DNA of 64,000 nt from Bacillota bacterium (lineage in GTDB: Bacteria; Bacillota; TC1): contig JAQUGR010000002.1 of assembly GCA_028683955.1 (NCBI GenBank), positions 186,001 through 250,000 of the forward strand, written 5' to 3'. Made by a program: the position numbers and the translations under genes. Below the pieces are notes generated by a model. It saw only the letters and a list, made by a program, of their open reading frames with translations. It did not search any database and was not told the DNA's origin. Positions 36,079 to 44,917 of this stretch are shown one piece after another; position 1 is the stretch's first letter; each line of letters starts with the position of its first letter.

Positions 36079-36756
36079 TTAATTTGCTAAAGCGGCTTTT
36101 ATAGCATTTGTATATTTATAGAATGTAGTTGTTTTTGTTTTTCTACCTGTTGTAGTTAAGCTTGAGAAGAAACTAGATCTTAGAGCTGTAGATAATTCTA
36201 TTTGCACACCAGCTTTACTCAAGTTTTTATTTGTAATATTATTTGTATTTATTGCAGCGAGAGCAATAGGTGCATCTGCAACCTTGAATCCAGCAGCTTT
36301 TAAACGTGTTTTCACTTTATTTACTAAAACTTTATCAAGTCCACCGACATAAGTTAACTTTGTTGTACTTGAGAAGCCATGTATTGATAGTGTTTTCTTG
36401 GAGTTTTTAACTATATTAAGAGCAATTGGTTCATCAAAATGTGTTGAAGTTATGTGTAATGAAGAATTACCACTTTTCATAGTTCCTAGTAATGAATAGT
36501 AATTATACTTAGTACCAGCAATATTATCAGCTAATTCAGTAGTCCCACCTTCTATACTTCCGCCATGAATAGCTATAACTGCAATGGAAGAATTTGTCTT
36601 TCTATTAACAATTTTATAATCTAATCCTATAATCTTAGCACTTGATAAGGAATTATAATTTGCATATAAATCTGCTGCTTTTACTGTTGTTTTATTTACA
36701 GATAATAGTAGTAAACTGATAGTTACAACTAATAATCCAGCTTTTAAGATTCTCAT
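36079..36756 (-). CDS. Secreted poly-gamma-glutamate hydrolase (PghP/PF05908 type)
   Basis: The protein has a signal peptide (about residues 1-27) and the family motifs AIHGGSIEGGT near residue 68, HITSTHFDEP near 102 and LSIHGF near 126. These are histidines and a glutamate of the zinc hydrolase family first known from phage PghP, which cuts poly-gamma-glutamate. I start at ATG 36756, nine bases after AGGAG, not at 36765. The gene faces the pgs operon, and its leader holds a GEMM-I riboswitch plus terminator, so capsule breakdown is under signal control. About 225 residues. Confidence 0.88.
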   Translation of the reverse strand: MRILKAGLLVVTISLLLLSVNKTTVKAADLYANYNSLSSAKIIGLDYKIVNRKTNSSIAVIAIHGGSIEGGTTELADNIAGTKYNYYSLLGTMKSGNSSLHITSTHFDEPIALNIVKNSKKTLSIHGFSSTTKLTYVGGLDKVLVNKVKTRLKAAGFKVADAPIALAAINTNNITNKNLSKAGVQIELSTALRSSFFSSLTTTGRKTKTTTFYKYTNAIKAALAN

Positions 36757-36777
36757 AAATTTCATCTCCTTTTAAAT

Positions 36778-36815
36778 AAAAAATACTTCTATTCCGTTTA
36801 CCGAAATAGAAGTAT
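36778..36815 (-). terminator. Intrinsic terminator of the riboswitch expression platform
   Basis: On the minus strand ATACTTCTATT (36815-36805) pairs with AATAGAAGTAT (36793-36783) and is followed by TTTTT (36782-36778). It lies between the GEMM aptamer and the hydrolase ribosome-binding site. An upstream GGAAG...TA segment could pair with TACTTCT as an alternative antiterminator. Confidence 0.85.
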
Positions 36816-36837
36816 GTAAAAACAATATTCTTCCAAA

Positions 36838-36935
36838 TATATATCGGCAACTCGGCTACCATAGTCATTTTGACCTTAGGTCCGTAGCTTTGCGTCATCA
36901 ACTTTCGTTGAGTTTGCTTTTTTCTTTTGTGACAT
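36838..36935 (-). ncRNA. GEMM-I cyclic-dinucleotide riboswitch (c-di-GMP-I / cGAMP class)
   Basis: The minus strand carries the GEMM-I core in order: GCAAAC (36917-36912), a stem capped by the GNRA loop CGAAAG, GACGCAAAG (36896-36888), the CGGACCTAAGGTC helix, ACTATGGTAGCC, and GTTGCCGA (36851-36844). All conserved junction bases match the family. The base directly 5' of GCAAAC, equivalent to position 20, is A (36918) instead of the usual G, a change known to favour 3',3'-cGAMP. With the terminator downstream it forms a transcriptional switch for the hydrolase. Confidence 0.93.
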
Positions 36936-36947
36936 TATTATCCCACC

Positions 36948-36953
36948 ATTATA
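36948..36953 (-). promoter_or_regulatory. -10 element of the riboswitch transcript
   Basis: TATAAT on the minus strand lies about 13 bases upstream of the aptamer. The -35 region is weak. Confidence 0.5.
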
Positions 36954-36983
36954 TTATTAATGCAATACTTTTTTGCTATCTAT

Positions 36984-39362
36984 TTAATCAACAGATTTCA
37001 AAGAGTCAATCATGTTTATTTTCTTTAATTTAAAATATGTAGCAATTTGAACTATGACTGATAGGGCTACTGTAATTAGAAAAGCCCACAGATAACTTAG
37101 TATATTTATTTGCTTAAGAAATACTGTACTATCTACCTCAATAATATCAATAATTAACCTATGGAGAAAGATGCCGAGGACTAGACCAATAAGAATACTC
37201 AGAAAGGTTAAAAGAAAAGTTTCCCTATAGATATATTTATTAACCTCATTGTCATAAAATCCTAAAACCTTTAAGGTAGCTATCTCACGTTTACGCTCAC
37301 TTATATTTATAGAGGTTAGATTAACCAGAACTAGTAGAGCTAGGATTGCTGCTATACCAATTATCATAATGATAATATTATTTAAACCACCAACCAAGCC
37401 ATTAAAGGTATTTAAATTGTCAGTAGTAAAATTAACATTGGTAAATAAATTACTGCTCATTAGATTTTCTGCTAATTTAGTTTCATTTTTAATATCATTA
37501 CCAGTACTATTATTAGAAATAACAATATTGTACTTGGTGTTCTCCCCGAAGATTTCCTTGTAAGTGGTGTTATTCATATAGATATAATGCATAACATAAT
37601 TTTCTGCCACATCAGTAATCTTTAATTTGTATACTTTATTATCATTACTAGTTATTTTTAGGGTATCACCTTTACTGACACCAGTTAGCTCGGAGAGTTT
37701 CTGGGTTATAATAATGCTGTTTGTATCAAGAGTAATATGTTTGTTGGTTAATTTACTGTTTAAGATAAAATAGTCTTCAAATTTTTGTACGTTTTCAGGA
37801 ACTATCATATTAAGATCTACTTCTTTAGTAGTAGCTTTTGTAGTAAAGGTTATTTGATTAATTAATAAAGGATTTTTTATTTCTTGTTCTTGTAAGGTTA
37901 TATTTAAATTTTCATTTATTGAATTTGTTTCGTTTTTCAAGACCAATGAGTTATCATACTTAAAAATTTTCTTATATTGAATATCAGCTATACCATCAAC
38001 ACTATCACGTATGCCAAAACCCGTAAGTAGTAGTGCAGTACAACCAGCTATGCCTACAATAGTCATGAATACTCTCTTTTTGTATCTGAATATATTTCTC
38101 ATAGTTACTTTCCAGGTAAAAGATAAACGTCTCCAAATGAAACCTATTTTTTCTAAAAGAATAGTTTTCCCCCTTTTTAAGGGAACAGGACGGAGTAGTG
38201 CCGCTGGTCTTTGTTTAAGTTCTTTTCGTCCAGCTCTAATTGTAACAGTAAACATTAAGAGCAAGGTGAAAAAAGTTATTAACAATAAAGTTAATAGATT
38301 AAACTTCAAGATAAGGGGTGGAAGTATGTAGTTAGCTTTATAGACTGAATGAATAATATAGGGGATTAAACTACTGCCACCAAAGAAACCTATTAGGATT
38401 CCAGCTATGGAGGCTATGAAAACATATAGTAAATACATGGATAGTATTTTACTATTAGAATAGCCAAGGGAGGTTAAGGTTCCCATTTCTCCTCTTTCTT
38501 CTTCTATCATCCTAGTCATGGTATTTAGACTCATCAAGGCTACTATAACCATGAAAAATACTGGTAATATAGCTGCGATTAAGGAAACTTTTTGTGTATC
38601 TTCATTTAAGGCTACATATCCAGGCAGGTCGGTTCTATCAAATATATACCATTTTGTAGTTTCGGAATTTTTACTTATATTAACAAGATCACTAATTAAG
38701 GGCTTTGTATAATTATCATATTCTTCTGTATATACTTTGGCAGTTTTAGTGTTTTTGGCAGTTAAGTAAATTTCAGTATAGTAAGGTATTTGAAAGTTCT
38801 CTTTATCTATGAAGATAAAAGAATGAAGTTTACCATTACCAATATTAGAAATCCCATAATCTTTAAATATATAGAGTACTGAATTAATTGTTCCCACTAC
38901 TTTGTAATTGTGATTTTTTAAAATATTATTGGTATCGCCAGTTAAAGGTATTGTATCTCCAATATTATAGAGTTTACTGTCTGCTAGGCATTCATTAGAG
39001 GATATTGGCAGTCTACCCTCTACTAGGGCAGGTTGATTTATATTATCCTCCAAGGCATGTATTTTTATTGGGTTACCTTCATTTAGAAGGTCTATAGAAT
39101 AACTAGGTACTATTAAGTCAGTATTATTTAGTTTTTTTATGATACTAATATCACTATCAGTAAATCCAGTTGGACTTAAAACCTTAAGGTCCATTAAATT
39201 AAATTGATCATAGTAGGAGTCCATAGAACTAGTTATATCTGGAGAGCTGGCTCTAATACCAGCAAAAAAGCCTACTCCTACTGCTATGATGATTAATAGG
39301 GATATAAATCTACCATAGGATTTCTTTACTTTTATTATGGCGTTTTTAAACAACATGGTCAT
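36984..39362 (-). CDS. ABC transporter permease, FtsX/MacB type
   Basis: This 792-residue membrane protein has an N-terminal helix, a large extracytoplasmic domain, and two FtsX permease blocks near residues 260-390 and 680-785. The start overlaps the ATPase stop (TGATG). The layout matches two-component ABC exporters of the MacB/YtrF type that move lipids, peptides or drugs. The adjacent TetR regulator is consistent with inducible efflux. Confidence 0.85.
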   Translation of the reverse strand: MTMLFKNAIIKVKKSYGRFISLLIIIAVGVGFFAGIRASSPDITSSMDSYYDQFNLMDLKVLSPTGFTDSDISIIKKLNNTDLIVPSYSIDLLNEGNPIKIHALEDNINQPALVEGRLPISSNECLADSKLYNIGDTIPLTGDTNNILKNHNYKVVGTINSVLYIFKDYGISNIGNGKLHSFIFIDKENFQIPYYTEIYLTAKNTKTAKVYTEEYDNYTKPLISDLVNISKNSETTKWYIFDRTDLPGYVALNEDTQKVSLIAAILPVFFMVIVALMSLNTMTRMIEEERGEMGTLTSLGYSNSKILSMYLLYVFIASIAGILIGFFGGSSLIPYIIHSVYKANYILPPLILKFNLLTLLLITFFTLLLMFTVTIRAGRKELKQRPAALLRPVPLKRGKTILLEKIGFIWRRLSFTWKVTMRNIFRYKKRVFMTIVGIAGCTALLLTGFGIRDSVDGIADIQYKKIFKYDNSLVLKNETNSINENLNITLQEQEIKNPLLINQITFTTKATTKEVDLNMIVPENVQKFEDYFILNSKLTNKHITLDTNSIIITQKLSELTGVSKGDTLKITSNDNKVYKLKITDVAENYVMHYIYMNNTTYKEIFGENTKYNIVISNNSTGNDIKNETKLAENLMSSNLFTNVNFTTDNLNTFNGLVGGLNNIIIMIIGIAAILALLVLVNLTSINISERKREIATLKVLGFYDNEVNKYIYRETFLLTFLSILIGLVLGIFLHRLIIDIIEVDSTVFLKQINILSYLWAFLITVALSVIVQIATYFKLKKINMIDSLKSVD

Positions 39363-40063
39363 CACCACACAATCTCTGATACTTTTTTAGGATGGTTGTT
39401 GATGATGATTTCATCAACTGTACCATTTTTTATTTTAATAACTTTATGAGCCATGTCGGCAATGACTAAGTTATGGGTAATTAAAACTGTGGTCATATTT
39501 GTTTCATGACAAGTTTTTTGTAAAAGTTCAAGTATTTTTTTACCTGTATTACTATCAAGTGCTCCTGTTGGTTCATCACATAAAAGTAATTTAGGATTTT
39601 TAGCTATAGCTCTTGCTATAGCTACCCTTTGTTGTTCTCCGCCTGATAGTTGATAAGGGAAGTTGTCTATACGCTCAGACAAACCTACCTGTTCTAGTAT
39701 AGTTTTTGGATCTAAGGAATCAGGACAGATTTGACAAGCTAGTTCTACATTTTCTAGGGCTGTCAGGTTATGGACTAAATTATAGAATTGGAAAACGAAG
39801 CCAATATCATTACGTCGATATTTAACTAAGTCTTTTCCCTTATATTCATCTATTCTTACTCCGTCGATTATTATGTGACCATCGGTAGGTTTATCCATTC
39901 CTCCAATTAGGTTTAGTACTGTGGTTTTTCCTGCACCTGAAGGTCCTAGTATTACTACTAGTTCTCCTTTTTCTATTTCAAAGGAGCAATGTTCTACTGC
40001 ATTAATGGTAACTGCCCCAAGGACATATTCCTTCTTTATATTTTTTAGTTCGATATATGGCAT
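39362..40063 (-). CDS. ABC transporter ATP-binding protein, MacB/LolD type
   Basis: The 233-residue ATPase has Walker [10 protein letters not shown] near residue 39, the ABC signature LSGGEQQR near 138, Walker [13 protein letters not shown] near 158 and the H-loop ITHN near 196. I chose ATG 40063, eight bases from GGAGG (40076-40072), over ATG 40078 in the same frame. It forms an operon with the permease. Confidence 0.92.
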   Translation of the reverse strand: MPYIELKNIKKEYVLGAVTINAVEHCSFEIEKGELVVILGPSGAGKTTVLNLIGGMDKPTDGHIIIDGVRIDEYKGKDLVKYRRNDIGFVFQFYNLVHNLTALENVELACQICPDSLDPKTILEQVGLSERIDNFPYQLSGGEQQRVAIARAIAKNPKLLLCDEPTGALDSNTGKKILELLQKTCHETNMTTVLITHNLVIADMAHKVIKIKNGTVDEIIINNHPKKVSEIVW

Positions 40064-40086
40064 TAGTATTTCCTCCATTTAATAAA

Positions 40087-40131
40087 CATAGTGTTGTAAA
40101 TATATCATAATTCTAGTATACTAACACTATG
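40087..40131. promoter_or_regulatory. Inverted repeat in the ABC/TetR divergent region
   Basis: CATAGTGTT (40087-40095) and AACACTATG (40123-40131) are a perfect 9-bp inverted repeat; between them lies TAGTATACTA (40114-40123), a perfect palindrome. The region sits between the divergent exporter and TetR genes and is the best candidate for the TetR operator. Confidence 0.45.
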
Positions 40132-40248
40132 AATTTACATCAACAAGCAGATAAGTAAATAATGATAGTTATAAGTCATATAATATAAGAAGTGTTTATT
40201 ATATAACAGAAACTATGAAATTTATTTTTGTTAATAAGGGAGGCTGTT

Positions 40249-40818
40249 ATGAAATCGGAAAAAACAGACAGACGTGTTAAATATACCAAGATGGTTCTCA
40301 AAAAAAGCCTGATAGAATTATTGAAGAAAAAACATATTTCTAAAATATCCATCAAAGAAATATGTGAATTGGCAGATATCAACAGGGCGACTTTTTATGC
40401 TCACTATACTGATCAATATGATTTAAGACTGAATATTGAAAATGAATTGATTGAGGAAATAAATAATTATCTTAATAGTTATCCTTTTAGTAATCCTGAA
40501 AATATATCTTTGGATATGTTGGTAAAGATTTTTGAATATCTAAAAGAAAATGCCGAAGTTTGTATTGTGCTTTTAGGAGATACAGGGGATATTAATTTTC
40601 AGAAGAAGGTAATGAAAATCGTCAGGCAACAGTGTATATCTGCCTGGACATCCCTAAAGGAGATTAATGAGGAGGATGCAGAATTTATGTATACCTTTTA
40701 TGCAATTGGCAGTGTAGGTATAATACAAAAGTGGCTTGTGGAAGATATTGATAAATCTCCAATAGAAATGGCCACCCTAATATTAAAACTAGCCAATAAT
40801 GGACTATCAGGTTTTTAA
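40249..40818 (+). CDS. TetR/AcrR-family regulator
   Basis: The 189-residue protein has the N-terminal HTH (ISIKEICELADINRATFYAHY near residue 31) and a variable C-terminal ligand domain. The start is ATG 40249 with GGGAGG, not the longer frame at 40228. Divergent orientation to the ABC exporter suggests that it represses it. Confidence 0.88.
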   Translation: MKSEKTDRRVKYTKMVLKKSLIELLKKKHISKISIKEICELADINRATFYAHYTDQYDLRLNIENELIEEINNYLNSYPFSNPENISLDMLVKIFEYLKENAEVCIVLLGDTGDINFQKKVMKIVRQQCISAWTSLKEINEEDAEFMYTFYAIGSVGIIQKWLVEDIDKSPIEMATLILKLANNGLSGF

Positions 40819-40825
40819 ATAGAAG

Positions 40826-40866
40826 AAAAGTAATGGAGCAGTTATATAACTGCTCCATTACTTTTC
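40826..40866. terminator. Bidirectional terminator
   Basis: AAAAGTAATGGAGCAGTTAT (40826-40845) is followed by its exact reverse complement to 40865, a 20-bp perfect stem, with T-runs in both directions. It ends the TetR gene and the convergent membrane protein gene. Confidence 0.9.
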
Positions 40867-40888
40867 TTATCTATTTATTGTTATTCTA

Positions 40889-42085
40889 TTACTTTTTTTT
40901 GTCTTCTTTAGTATCTTTATTCTTTGCTTCTTTTTTAGCAAGTTCTTTTTCCTGGTCTTTTCGTTTCTTTCTGGCTACTCTTTCTTCTTCATCAAAGTAT
41001 AGTTCTTCAAAATTTATAAAGTGTTGGAGATTACCCTCTCTGTGTAAGCGAATAATAATATTAGCTGTTATAGGAACTATAAACATCCCTGCAACGCCAA
41101 GCCAAATGAAACCAAGATAAATGGATATTAGAGTTACTAATGGGTTAAGACCTAATTGGTCACCTACTATCTTTGGTTCTATAAGTTGTCTGACAATTGT
41201 TATTACACCATATAGAATCAGTAGCCCCACGCCCATGCTAACATTACCAGTAAGGAAAGTGAAGGCTATCCAGGGAACCATAATTCCACCAGTGCCAAGT
41301 ACTGGCATAATATCAAAAAGTGCGATTAAGAATGCTACAAATATGGAGTTAGGAACTTGGAGTATAGTTAATCCAATACTTAGTTCCAAAAATGTTACAG
41401 TCATAATTTTAGCATAAGCAACTATATACTTGCCAATGGTTTCTTTAAAGGCAACCTTGATATTTCTAACAAGAATACTAAACTTATTAGGCATTATGTC
41501 GAAGATAAAGTCCTTTATATTTGGGAAATCAACATTGGAAAATACTGTGGCTAATACTGTAAATATAAAAGTTAGCAAAATGAATGGTACAGCCTTAGTT
41601 ATATTTGTTAAAAAGACTAAACCATTCTTAGAGAAGTTTATAGCCCAAGTTTGTAATTCACCAACAAGTTGTATTTGTAGTTTGCCAATCTGGAATTTCA
41701 TATCTGGTGAAAAGTTTGCAATTGTATCAGTTAACCAGGTATTAATCTTACTTAAGGCTGGTAAAACATCTTTATTAACAAAATCTGGTAGGAGATAAAA
41801 ATATGTTTGAGAATATTTTATTGCCAAATATACTAATAACCAGACTATCAGACCTAGAATTACCGCTAGAGTTATTGTATAAAAATAGGCTACTGCACTT
41901 CGCTTGGCATGTGTTTTCTTGACAGTCCAGCTAATCAGGGGATTCATTGCATAGGCAATTAGAAAACCAATAATGAAGGGAGTAAGCCAATTAAATAAAA
42001 ACTTCATACTAAAATAAATTACCCCGGCTATAATAGCGTAATAGACAAAATTTATGATAAATTGTCTTCTTTTATCAATATTCAT
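40889..42085 (-). CDS. AI-2E-family membrane protein (YdbI/YtvI-like)
   Basis: The 398-residue protein has seven to eight helices in the AI-2E (PF01594) arrangement, with GYL-type loop GLIVWLLVYLAIKYSQ near residue 77 and DIMPVLGTGG near 258. It ends in a highly charged Lys/Glu-rich tail of about 30 residues. Members export varied solutes or act as Na+/H+ antiporters; autoinducer export is not established for this one. Start ATG 42085 follows GAGGGGG. Confidence 0.85.
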   Translation of the reverse strand: MNIDKRRQFIINFVYYAIIAGVIYFSMKFLFNWLTPFIIGFLIAYAMNPLISWTVKKTHAKRSAVAYFYTITLAVILGLIVWLLVYLAIKYSQTYFYLLPDFVNKDVLPALSKINTWLTDTIANFSPDMKFQIGKLQIQLVGELQTWAINFSKNGLVFLTNITKAVPFILLTFIFTVLATVFSNVDFPNIKDFIFDIMPNKFSILVRNIKVAFKETIGKYIVAYAKIMTVTFLELSIGLTILQVPNSIFVAFLIALFDIMPVLGTGGIMVPWIAFTFLTGNVSMGVGLLILYGVITIVRQLIEPKIVGDQLGLNPLVTLISIYLGFIWLGVAGMFIVPITANIIIRLHREGNLQHFINFEELYFDEEERVARKKRKDQEKELAKKEAKNKDTKEDKKK

Positions 42086-42089
42086 TAAA

Positions 42090-42977
42090 TTACCCCCTCT
42101 TTAAGATATGGGAAATATTTTCGACAATTTTGGTTGCGACATCAGGTCTATTCATTGTATATAGGTGAATACCATCAACATCGCTTGTTACTAAATCTAT
42201 AATTTGGTCAATGGCATACATAATACCAGCTTCCATTAGGGCAGCCGGGTTATCTTCGTATTTATCTAAAATTCTAATAAACTTTCTTGGTAGTGTAGCT
42301 CCACAAAGTGTTACAATATTATGTATTTGCTTGGCGTTTATAACGGGCATAATACCAGCTGATATGGGAACTTTAATACCTACTTTATCCGCACTTTCCA
42401 AAAATCTGTAATATTGTTCGTTATCATAAAACAATTGGCTTACAAGGAAATCTACTCCAGTATCTACCTTTGTTTTAAGATTTAATAAGTCTTGAGTCAA
42501 GCTTCTTGATTCTATGTGACCTTCAGGGTAACAAGCTGCTCCAATACTGAAAGTATCTCCATAATGTTGTTTAATAAAGGAAATCAAATCAGAAGCATAC
42601 TCGAAGTGAAGAGGGTTTGGAACTGAAGACTGATCTCCAGTTGGAAAATCACCTCTTAGGGCAAGTATATTTTTAACTCCATTTTCTTTTAATCTATCTA
42701 GGGTATCTATAACTACTTCCTTAGTTGAGGACAAGCAGGTTACATGGGCAAGTGATTCAATATTAAAATCATTTTTAACAGTTCCTGCTATATCGCAAGT
42801 TCTGCCTGTTGTTGTACCTCCGGCACCATAAGTTACACTGATAAAATCAGGATTTAGTTGTGAAAATCCTTCAAGTTTACCTGTTATGCTTTCTATTGTT
42901 CCTGTTCCCATCTTTGGCGGAAATATTTCTAAGGATAAAACTGTCTTTCCTCTATGATAAAAATCTTTAATCTTCAT
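42090..42977 (-). CDS. metF: Methylenetetrahydrofolate reductase
   Basis: MetF reduces 5,10-methylene-THF to 5-methyl-THF for methionine synthase. The 295-residue protein has SLEIFPPK near residue 15, SVTYGAGGTT near 47, HVTCLSST near 79, ALRGDFP near 105 and DFLVSQLFYD near 177. AGGAGG precedes the start. It is near metH but on the opposite strand, separated by the Fic gene. Confidence 0.94.
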   Translation of the reverse strand: MKIKDFYHRGKTVLSLEIFPPKMGTGTIESITGKLEGFSQLNPDFISVTYGAGGTTTGRTCDIAGTVKNDFNIESLAHVTCLSSTKEVVIDTLDRLKENGVKNILALRGDFPTGDQSSVPNPLHFEYASDLISFIKQHYGDTFSIGAACYPEGHIESRSLTQDLLNLKTKVDTGVDFLVSQLFYDNEQYYRFLESADKVGIKVPISAGIMPVINAKQIHNIVTLCGATLPRKFIRILDKYEDNPAALMEAGIMYAIDQIIDLVTSDVDGIHLYTMNRPDVATKIVENISHILKRG

Positions 42978-43162
42978 TAAAAACCTCCTAATTCAATCTA
43001 ATTAACTTTTATTATATCATAAAAAATTATATAATATACGATTTGAAAGGTTTGGAATCCTTAGTTTTATTGATGTTTCAATAATTGAATAGTATCTATG
43101 GCAAAGAGTGGTCTTGTGCGGTATAATGGAGAACAAGATACTATGTGGATAAGGAGATAAAA

Positions 43163-44149
43163 ATGAGTGAAAATAAATTTATACCACCATACACAATATC
43201 AGATAAGATTGTTAATTTAATTTCACAAATCACAGAAATTTTAACAAAAATAACAATTAATGACAAAATGAGTAATAGTCCAAAATTAAGGCGTGATAAT
43301 CGCATCAGAACTATTCAAGCTTCTCTCGCTATTGAAAATAATTCATTATCAATTAATCAAGTAACAGATATAGCTAATGGTAAAAGAATCTTAGGTGCAC
43401 CAAAAGAAATATGTGAAGTAAAGAACGCCTTTGAGGCTTATGATAAACTTTTTATCTTAAATCCTTTTTCAAATAAAGATTTATTATCTGCACATAAGGT
43501 ATTAATGAAAGATCTAACCGATGAAGCTGGCAAATTTCGTAGTGGTGGCGTCGGAGTGTTTGCAGAAGAAAGATTAATTCATATGGCGCCGCCTGCTAAT
43601 ATAGTTCCAGGGTTATTAATAGAATTAATGAACTGGGCTAAAAATAGTGAGGTGCATCCATTGATAAAGAGTTGTGTTTTTCATTATGAGTTTGAGTTTA
43701 TCCATCCATTTACCGATGGTAATGGGAGGATGGGTAGAATGTGGCAAACTTTGATTCTCTATAAATGGAATAAACTATTTGGGTGGCTCCCTATAGAAAC
43801 TTTAATTAGAGATAGACAATCAGAATATTATGATGTGCTGGGTACTTGTGATCGTTCTGCCGATTCTTTAGAATTCATAGAATTTATCTTAACAACAATC
43901 AGAGATGTGTTAAGAGAAATAGCGATAACCGACCAGGTTACCGATCAGGTTACCGATCAGGTTAAAAAGTTGCTTTTTATTATGGGTGATGTTAGTTTAT
44001 CAACTAATGAATTGATGAAAAAATTAGGATTAAAACACAGACCTTCATTTAGAAAATACTATCTGATGCCAGCCTTGAGACTAGGTTATATTGAAATGAC
44101 AATACCTGATAAGCCAAGTAGCGGTAATCAAAAATATAGGAAAGTCTAG
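43163..44149 (+). CDS. Fic-family protein (AMPylase/deAMPylase) with wHTH
   Basis: Fic enzymes move AMP or other nucleotide groups to proteins. The protein has the full motif HPFTDGNGRMGR near residue 185 and an N-terminal inhibitory-type motif SLAIEN near residue 50, so activity is likely autoinhibited. A C-terminal winged helix follows a three-copy repeat encoding VTDQ units. I chose ATG 43163, with AAGGAG, over GTG 43145; 328 residues. No cognate antitoxin gene is adjacent. Confidence 0.9.
   Translation: MSENKFIPPYTISDKIVNLISQITEILTKITINDKMSNSPKLRRDNRIRTIQASLAIENNSLSINQVTDIANGKRILGAPKEICEVKNAFEAYDKLFILNPFSNKDLLSAHKVLMKDLTDEAGKFRSGGVGVFAEERLIHMAPPANIVPGLLIELMNWAKNSEVHPLIKSCVFHYEFEFIHPFTDGNGRMGRMWQTLILYKWNKLFGWLPIETLIRDRQSEYYDVLGTCDRSADSLEFIEFILTTIRDVLREIAITDQVTDQVTDQVKKLLFIMGDVSLSTNELMKKLGLKHRPSFRKYYLMPALRLGYIEMTIPDKPSSGNQKYRKV
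43928..43963 (+). repeat. Three-copy 12-bp tandem repeat inside the Fic gene
   Basis: ACCGACCAGGTT, ACCGATCAGGTT, ACCGATCAGGTT follow directly at 43928, 43940 and 43952. The unit is a multiple of three and encodes TDQV, forming a linker between the Fic and winged-helix domains whose length could vary by slippage. Confidence 0.9.
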
Positions 44150-44198
44150 AATACTCCATAATAATAGCAATAAACTTTAATTGTATGGGAAAAAATTA

Positions 44199-44204
44199 TA
44201 TAAT
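44199..44204 (+). promoter_or_regulatory. -10 element upstream of the metH operon
   Basis: TATAAT (44199-44204), with a weak TTTAAT 17 bases upstream, precedes the activation-domain gene by 30 bases. Confidence 0.4.
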
Positions 44205-44233
44205 AAAGGGTAGTAAATTCAAGGAGAAACAAA

Positions 44234-44917
44234 TTGGAAATAAAAATAGATAAAAGTGAGGTCCTAAGATACTTGGGCTACAAGAATCAAGAATACAGTC
44301 AAGAACTTGATCATATTATTGATGAAGTAAGGGAAGAGATCAAAGAAATTTCAAACTTTAAATATACCTATAAGATTGTGGAGTTAAAAAGAGATGCTGA
44401 GGGTAGGGCTTATATAGAAGATGGTATCATGCCACTTTTGGGAGAGAATATTCAAAAACATCTAGCCAATGCGGATAGTTGTGTTATTATGGCAGCGACT
44501 CTTGGTGTTGCAGTTGAAAAAAGACTTAACTACTATAGTAAGGTGGATTTAACTAAGAATTTTATCTTGGATAGTTGTGGGACACAGATGATTGAAGAAG
44601 TTTGTGATGGTATTGAAGAAGAAGTTAAGGCCAAGTTGGGTGAAGGGTTCTTCTATACATTTAGATATAGCCCTGGTTATGGGGATTATCCGATAAGTGT
44701 TCAAAATCAATTGGTAAGATATTTAGATGGTTATAGGAGGATAGGTCTTACTGTTACTGATAGTCATTTGTTATTACCTAGAAAGTCTGTAACCGCTATA
44801 ATGGGCATACAGACCATACCATTTGTTAGTGAGTTTGATCGTTGTGCCGCTTGTTTGGCCAGAGATTATTGTAAATTTAGAAAAGAGGGAACAAGATGTT
44901 ATTCAAAGAAAGATTAA
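44234..44917 (+). CDS. Cobalamin-dependent methionine synthase activation-domain protein
   Basis: In E. coli MetH this domain (PF02965) binds S-adenosylmethionine and allows reductive reactivation of oxidised cobalamin. Here it is a separate 227-residue protein containing SPGYGDYP near residue 154, the usual SAM-binding loop, and a cysteine-rich C-terminus (CAACLARDYCKF). Start is TTG 44234 behind AGGAG. It overlaps the metH core gene by 22 bases, so both are made together. Confidence 0.9.
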   Translation: MEIKIDKSEVLRYLGYKNQEYSQELDHIIDEVREEIKEISNFKYTYKIVELKRDAEGRAYIEDGIMPLLGENIQKHLANADSCVIMAATLGVAVEKRLNYYSKVDLTKNFILDSCGTQMIEEVCDGIEEEVKAKLGEGFFYTFRYSPGYGDYPISVQNQLVRYLDGYRRIGLTVTDSHLLLPRKSVTAIMGIQTIPFVSEFDRCAACLARDYCKFRKEGTRCYSKKD

